64,000 nucleotides of DNA from Manduca sexta (lineage: Eukaryota > Arthropoda > Insecta > Lepidoptera > Sphingidae). Made by a program: the position numbers and the translations under genes. Positions 58,226 to 64,000 of the stretch are shown piece after piece. How positions within the stretch are numbered: the first letter of the stretch is position 1; the number at the start of each line of letters is the position of its first letter. The notes beneath the pieces are model-generated. The model was not told the DNA's origin, made no database searches, and saw only the letters and a program-made list of their open reading frames with translations. The stretch spans positions 4,276,600 to 4,340,599 of the forward strand of contig NC_051115.1 of assembly GCF_014839805.1 (NCBI RefSeq), given 5' to 3'.

Positions 58226-59150
58226 TTTTGGAGATATGTCGTGGTTATCGCCAGGGTACCCTGCGAACGGTGAACAAGCGATCCCCCGACTTAGCAACTA
58301 TGGCAGTACCTGTAAGGATTTGGTGGGCCCTACCGTTATCACCGAGGGTGCCAGCGGACGGTACGCTGGCGACCCACTGCTATCCGGTCTCAGGGCCTGG
58401 GAGGAAGAAGGGCGGGGATAGGGTGAAGGATGAGAAAGGGAAGGAGAAGCAGCCATCTTAGACATCTTAGATAGTTGAAAGGGAGTGGAGGGGAAATGTG
58501 TATTTAGCAACCATGAGGTAAGTATACACACTGAACCTGGGGTCGCGGCAAATGTGGGCGTGCATTTGGTGTGGAGACCGAGCGCACAAGAATTGTCTCG
58601 GAGGGGGGGATGTTGTCATTGGAAGCTGTGTTACCACTAGCGTGGCCAGACGTCCCGTATTTTAGACACATTTCAAAATGTTCCGGCGGGACAGACTTTG
58701 CCCCGTACATCGATCGATCTACGATTGACAAGCACTGATGCACGCGACGTTCGCATTGTTGCATACATATTAATACCAGTGGCGTGCCTACTGCTATGGG
58801 TAAGGGCGAGCCAAACCAGAAAAAAAAAAGATCGCAGCTTCGCTTCATAAAATAAAATAAGTATCGAATATCACTCTGCCCGTCTCGGAGAGTGGTGGTC
58901 GTGCCGCGCACGCAATACAAATATACCACCGAGTAGTGTATTAGGCACTTTCATCTAAAGTCGGTTTTGTACCATCGTGACCTCTGAAAGAAAGTTCTTG
59001 TGATGTTCATGTATTACAAGAAAAAACAAACTATATAAATTATAATCAACTAAACTCATAGAAAGTAAAAAATTCTATTACTCTGGTGTCAATGCGCAAC
59101 ATTTGTTTAAAAATTTCTCCACATAAGTACTGTACCTACTCAATTAACGA
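58226..59150. other. no gene seen
   Basis: GC-richer part at 58230-58640 has open frames on both strands but no family motif. It may be a remnant of a mobile element. The remainder is plain. Confidence 0.35.
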
Positions 59151-59159
59151 AATGTATAT

Positions 59160-59960
59160 CAAACTCTTGCCTCGTTCGAGAAAAATGTGCAACAACAAAT
59201 ACAACCTAATGATTATTCGTATGGGAGTATCCAAATAGCGCCAATTAGGTTTTGATACTGTTGTAAATACTTTATAGTTTCTTGTAGTCGAAGACTTGAA
59301 GTCAGGCGTACATTTCGCGCCACTCGCCAGCTAGTATGAAGTTGTTGTTGTCGACCCCACAAATTTACCCATTCTCGCCGATAAAAACTTTTCACACACC
59401 TTAAACCATCACAAAAAATCATTTCACTAATTTATTTTGTATTTAAATGTTTAAAATAACTAAAAAAAAAAACGAATAAACACAAACACTTTAAAATGTA
59501 CCACAGGTTAATCACAACTATCGTATAATTTTAGTAGAAATTTTGAGTATGATTTGTGATTAGTAACTGGTAACACTAGTTGTTTGTTTTGGTTGAGCCG
59601 GTGATACAGTTTTTAAAGATTTTGTGTTTATTACGTGTTTTTGAGTTATTTTAAACATTTAAATATAAAGAATATGATTCCTTATAATAGTTTCAAATGT
59701 GTGTAAGTTTGATAGCCGAGAAGAAAGTGAATTTGTTAGGTTATGATGAAAAACAACATTCAACAAGCTGGCGAGAGGCGCGAAATGTACTCCTGAGTTG
59801 AAGAACCTTATAAGGTATTTAGTCTAGTATCCAAAACTACTTTATTGGCGTGATGGATACTTCCATATGAATAACTATTACCTAAGTTGTATCGTTGGCT
59901 TAGCACATTTTTCCCGAACGAGACAAGTGTTTGGAATAAGTACCTACTTCTAGTTAAGGA
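59160..59960. mobile_element. large inverted repeat
   Basis: Left arm: 'cttgcctcgttcgagaaaaatgtgc', 'tatgggagtatcc', 'acatttcgcgccactcgccagct'. Right arm: 'agctggcgagaggcgcgaaatgt', 'ggatacttccatatg', 'gcacatttttcccgaacgagac'. Arms of about 250-300 bp with mismatches surround a ~300-bp centre. Probably a foldback DNA element; an open frame in the left arm looks incidental. Confidence 0.65.
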
Positions 59961-61129
59961 TAATGATTTAATCGGCGCTGTAAGAGATATTCTTATTTAC
60001 AATAACATATGAACACAATAATTTCGGTAAATAGCGAAATGCAACCTCATTATTTCAGCAATTAAGTAGGTACAGTAGGTATGTGACGAAATTTCAAAAC
60101 AAAACATTGCGCGTCGACACTCGACAGTCGTTGTATTGTTTATTTATTTATTTATTAAATATAATCTTACAGGAATTACACCCAATGCGGTTATATTTAC
60201 ATTGTCATTTTATAGCCAATTCAGATACAGATAGTTAAGTATGTATAGGTATTTCATATATTGTTACTTTTTATGAGATTGGTTGATAATTGATATAGGT
60301 TATTTAACTTCTCTCAGAGGTCATGACGGGTAAATTTTTTTGACCACTAGTTTTAACTGAAATGGAGACGAATTTGTTTTGTGCTGTTTTGGCCTGCCCA
60401 TACCCGACATGGTAGGCCCGCCACTGGTTATAAGCATGCTGTTCATTTGTTTAGAATGGTCTTTCAACATATGATTAGTATTTAAGTTTAAATTTGTATT
60501 AGCTTCCCAATAAGGAGCATTCAGTTGGTCAAACATTATAAAAAGAAAAAATACGAGAATATATCAGAAATGTCGGCTTCTTCATAAATATATGTGTAAA
60601 GTTCAACGGTCTAGATCAGGAAGCCGATTTAGTCTAATAATTAAAGACACCGATTCAGACCACGATACTCTTACCAAATCGGTAAAAAACACCTTAATTT
60701 TCATCAAAATATTGTTTATTTTCTAAGATACTGCGCCCGGTGAACTCAAAATCAGGTGATCAATATGCCTACTCTAGCCAGTGCGGCGCGGCGCGGCTCT
60801 TGGCTGTGTGCGAAAGAAATAGGTAATAAGTAATAACTACGCCTTTGTCCAGGCGCCGATGCGACGCCGCGCCGCCCGCGCCGCTCGGTTCCGTGCCGAC
60901 CGAAAAATAAATGCACGCGCTCGGTTAGCGACAGCTCCTGTGCCCCGCGCACCCTAACAATGAATTAGGAAAATTGCCTAAATTTTGAATTTAGTTTATT
61001 GGGAATGTGTAATATATACTACGTACTAGATTTGACGTTCCGAATATTCACTGTGTTCAACTGAATTGAACTGTCATCTAATAAAACTCATTTTTGTATG
61101 GTATCAATATTGATGCTTGTGGTCTAAGG
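59961..61129. other. no gene seen
   Basis: Contains a TTTA run at 60137-60160, a probable LINE 3' end (60165-60260) and a GC-rich stretch (60775-60955) with a chance frame. Around 61010-61080 is a reversed copy of the short repeat at 27295-27360. Confidence 0.35.
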
Positions 61130-61495
61130 TATTTTTATTACATAGATACGTTGTCCGAGCTCAATACTGACAAGACGAAAGCAAGGTAATGGCCCGACAT
61201 TCACTTAGTCAACCTCCAACCACTGTCGCGGCTAGTCGGCTTACAACGTATGAAATGAAACGTTTTTTTGATTCACAGTTGGAGTATAATTTGTACATCG
61301 TCTAAAAACACAGGAAGACATTTTATTTATAAAAATACAAAAAGTTAGTAAGCCGACTAGCCGCGACAGTGGTTGGAGGTTGACACTTAGTCAACCTCCA
61401 ACCTCCAATGTCGGGCAATTACCTTGCTTTCGTCTTGCCAATATTGAGCTCGGACAACGTATCTATATAATAAAAGCATCTTAGGTGTATATAGT
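61130..61495. mobile_element. MITE with inverted ends
   Basis: Left 'gttgtccgagctcaatactg' and 'gacgaaagcaaggtaatg', right 'caattaccttgctttcgtc' and 'caatattgagctcggacaac', outermost gatacg/cgtatc. A truncated copy lies at 41010-41260. Confidence 0.75.
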
Positions 61496-62145
61496 ATCCG
61501 TTTATTCCCAAAAACTTGGTTTTTAGAGAACACAATCTTTTCTTTTTAATTTATAAATGCAAATGCTTGTATGTTTGTTTGAAGGAAATGCGGCAACAGC
61601 TGAACGGATTTGGATGAACTTTGACACACGAGTAGACTATGTGTTAGGTTATATTAAAGGCTATTTTTTGTCCTGGTATCTTGCGCCCGTAGGAAATATT
61701 TGAATTTCTAATTTGTATTTTAAGTAGATGGTGTAGGTAACTGTTTGTAAAATATAAATATAATGTGGGTAGGTGGACGGAGGAGTAAGGTTAGTCTTGA
61801 GCACGCAGTGGTGTTTGATTAGCGCATAACCTTTACAGATGGCGCTGGGGTCGTACAAATAGCGCTATGTCGCTAGTGATTTAGGTTTTTTGTAGCGGGA
61901 AGGGATTCTGCGTGTCAAGCCGTGAGTAACAACTAGTAGCAGAAAAAAAAGTCGTACAGTGCATATATTTTATTAAAATAATATATCTACACATGGACGT
62001 ATCTTTACACTCAGGGGTAAAACGCAAATTTTGATCCTTTCAAAGCAAACATTTCATTACAAAAGTGCTTACAATAGTATGTATTTGTATGAAATTCAGA
62101 AGGTGACATAGGTACGCCCATATATCTACAGTTGGTTAGTCCCGT
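61496..62145. other. 3' side of the protease homologue, no other gene seen
   Basis: LINE-tail-like part at 61550-61690 ('tgaacggatttggatgaac'). No clear polyadenylation signal could be assigned. Confidence 0.35.
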
Positions 62146-63371
62146 TTAGAGTTGTGCTCGGATCCAGTTGTAGTGGTGTGCGACGCGCGTGTGTCCACTC
62201 GGGTAGCCCGACGCGCACCCGTTCGAAGACCAGAAGTTCACGACGCCAATCTGAAACAAGAGGCAGTTAGAGTATTCTTAAATGCCTGCTTACTAATGTC
62301 TTCCGTGTCGTTTTGTGTTTGGTTTAGAACAGCGGTCGGCAGCACTCGGCCAGCGAACTTTCTGTTTGTACCCGTGATTGTGTTGTAATAAGAAAGAAAT
62401 AAATAAATTTATTTTCCAAAAAGATACACAACTTATACCAATTAGCAACGATGTCCACTAGGCTAAGCCTGTATCATGGACATCAAAAACAAAGTTTAAT
62501 AGGACAAACCATATACCATCTAAATTGCAAGTAGTACATAAATTTGAATAAAATTAAAAATGAAAACAAAAACAATAAAAATTTTAACACAAATAAATAA
62601 ATAATAATAATGCTTAAACATCAAAATAAATGTATTAAATTAAGAGTAAGCGCGTCTAAAGCAGGGTTTCTAGGTGTAATGTTATACGTGTGGCTCGCCT
62701 TTAGTTAACATGTGACTGACGTATTGGTCTCTCGATAAATCGGTTTTTGGGACACACAAAGGGGCAGATTGAAAAACATATATTTTAGGTTAAACAGAAA
62801 TTAAGCGGCGATTGCTATGGAAGTAGAACGGACTACCGAGACGAATATCCGCAGGTCCAACCCAAACACACCTCTGACTTTTCTAAAGTTATGTGTAATC
62901 TTTGTGAATTATCGCTTGCTTTAATTGTAAAGGAAAACATCGTGAGAAAACCCGCTTAACTTAGGAGTTCTCTACATCATTTTAAATGTACATTATATAA
63001 TATTTACCATATACTCGTCAGTACAAAAAAAAGCTATGCTAAGTAGTTTTCTCAGTAAGTGTTTAATTTATAATCTTATTAGAAATAAATGATTCTTAAA
63101 CCTTTAATCTCTCCACATACCATCAGGTACAATGGGGTCACCTTACCGCTACCAGCTGATAGTAAAGTACTCACGAGCACGTCGTTTCCAGCGCTGGAGT
63201 AGAGTATGAGCGGTCCGCCGGCGTCGCCGCCGCACGCGCCGCGCGCGCCCACGCCGCTCGTGCACATGTGCTCCGGCTCCACGAGGTTCCCGTAGTAGAT
63301 GCGGCACACGTCGTTCGTCAGCACTTGGACGAATACGTCACGCAGGGTTTGCGACTCGGTGATCGCGGAGC
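62146..63371 (-). CDS. serine protease homologue, last two exons
   Basis: Chymotrypsin-fold (S1) protein, expected to be secreted. Exons 63371-63175 and 62250-62146 join in phase 0 (NDVL then IGVVNFWSS) and end in TAA at 62146-62148. The upstream exon lies outside the window or was not seen, so the His and Asp of the triad cannot be checked. The substrate-pocket and serine region reads GACGGDAGGPL, with Ala where active enzymes have Ser in GDSGGP. The paired cysteines (MCTSG, GACGG, NGCASG) are kept, and the end (GYPSGHTRVAHHYNWI) is typical of lepidopteran chymotrypsins. It is probably a non-catalytic homologue of the kind acting as cofactors in melanisation or as gut proteins; which of these cannot be told. 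Confidence 0.88.
62395..63060. other. intron of the protease homologue
   Basis: A LINE 3' end at 62395-62600 ('atgtccactaggctaagcc') and a decayed family-2 SINE at 62800-62990 ('gactaccgagacgaatatcc'). No gene. Confidence 0.45.
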
Positions 63372-64000
63372 CTGTGGGGTAGTTTTGAGGTTATGTGCTA
63401 GAAGAAATACTCCGTTACCTTCTTAAAGTTCATTTACATCTCAAATTCAGTTGTAAGTGTTTATAGATAGTGAGCCATTCCCACTTTGATGTTGTGGCTG
63501 CATGAACTAAGATTCAAATTCCTGAAAAAAAATATTGATTTTTCTAATTCTTTTTGGTTAGTAGGGTTAAGATCTCCAGTAACAATCGACGCTAATCGTA
63601 AAAACTAGGTCAAATTTATTCTGCAACTAAGTTGGTAAAATCTCTTGCGCCAACATTACAGTGGGATGAGGTAGGCGTCTGGTATTCCATTGTTGTGCAA
63701 TGTATAAAGGTATTAAATACAGTTAATAAAGCGCAATTACTTGTATAAGCCGGCTTAATTGTAGCGATCATCAAGAGACGAGACCAAAAATTAAGGTCTC
63801 CGGTTTCGTATTTCGGTAGACAAGACGCTTTATTGCTTAAAGGTTAGGGAGCTAAAAACAAAGTCCTAGAAACCAGCTGCGTGAGGGCCCGGGCAGTTGC
63901 ATCCTCCGCCTTATTCTAAGACCACCACCGGAGAATGCAATTGCAAATATTTACTTCGCTTAACACCAGATGCTGAAGTCACTGTCGTGCTAGAATAAAT
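63372..64000. other. upstream intron of the protease homologue, no exon seen
   Basis: AT-rich; a GC-richer piece at 63870-63935 has no frame matching an S1 protease. Confidence 0.35.

Noticed and set aside
58504..58929. 141-residue minus-strand frame
   Set aside because: No family motif, no coding composition, and it runs through mixed repeat-like sequence.

Overview
This window is nuclear DNA of an insect, very probably a moth or butterfly. The genes are split by introns with GT/AG borders. The spacers are AT-rich and packed with Lepidoptera-type SINEs, LINE tails and MITEs. No bacterial, CRISPR or operon structure is present. A 500-base run of N (53930-54429) is an assembly gap.

Layout. 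(1) 245-352 (+): last exon of an unrecognised gene that starts left of the window. (2) 3277-8512 (-): complete six-exon gene for the mitochondrial Obg-type GTPase MTG2/GTPBP5, rebuilt exon by exon to 376 codons. (3) About 8.9-34.3 kb (-): a ULK3-like (Drosophila Aduk-like) serine/threonine kinase. Twelve exons are well supported and a thirteenth is a candidate. (4) 15901-25080: inside that gene lies a ~9.2 kb minisatellite of about 91 near-identical 100/101-bp units. Each unit is a copy of the end of the MIT-domain exon plus its 5' splice site plus the first intron bases, so the intron contains about ninety repeated splice donors. The three ~3,000-residue reverse-strand reading frames here are a by-product of this array, not genes.

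(5) 35.4-53.9 kb: four copies (A-, B+, C-, D+) of a three-exon gene for a ~71-residue secreted peptide precursor. It has a signal peptide, an acidic spacer, then Lys-Arg, a Cys-x-x-Cys core and a terminal Gly-Lys-Lys or Gly-Arg-Lys. That layout predicts a small disulfide-ring, C-terminally amidated peptide. I do not recognise the family, and it is my best candidate for an undescribed system. A resembles C and B resembles D as direct duplicates, but the spacer between each pair is flipped. D is cut off before its last exon.

(6) 39.9-49.2 kb, between B and C: nested mobile elements. These are a 5.4 kb LTR retrotransposon with 528-bp LTRs that differ at one position although its inside is decayed, and a Tc1-like transposon split by LINE fragments. 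(7) 54.4-62 kb: repeats only, including a 123-bp tandem array in an RTE-like tail, a duplicated GC-rich block and a large inverted repeat. (8) 62146-63371 (-): the last two exons of a chymotrypsin-like serine protease homologue whose catalytic serine is alanine, so it is probably not a protease.

The genes do not form a pathway. MTG2 would act in mitochondrial ribosome assembly and ULK3 in autophagy, Hedgehog or abscission signalling. The peptide cluster and protease homologue would act outside the cell. Gene models rest on reading frames and splice phases read by eye; repeat borders are good to about 10-20 bases.
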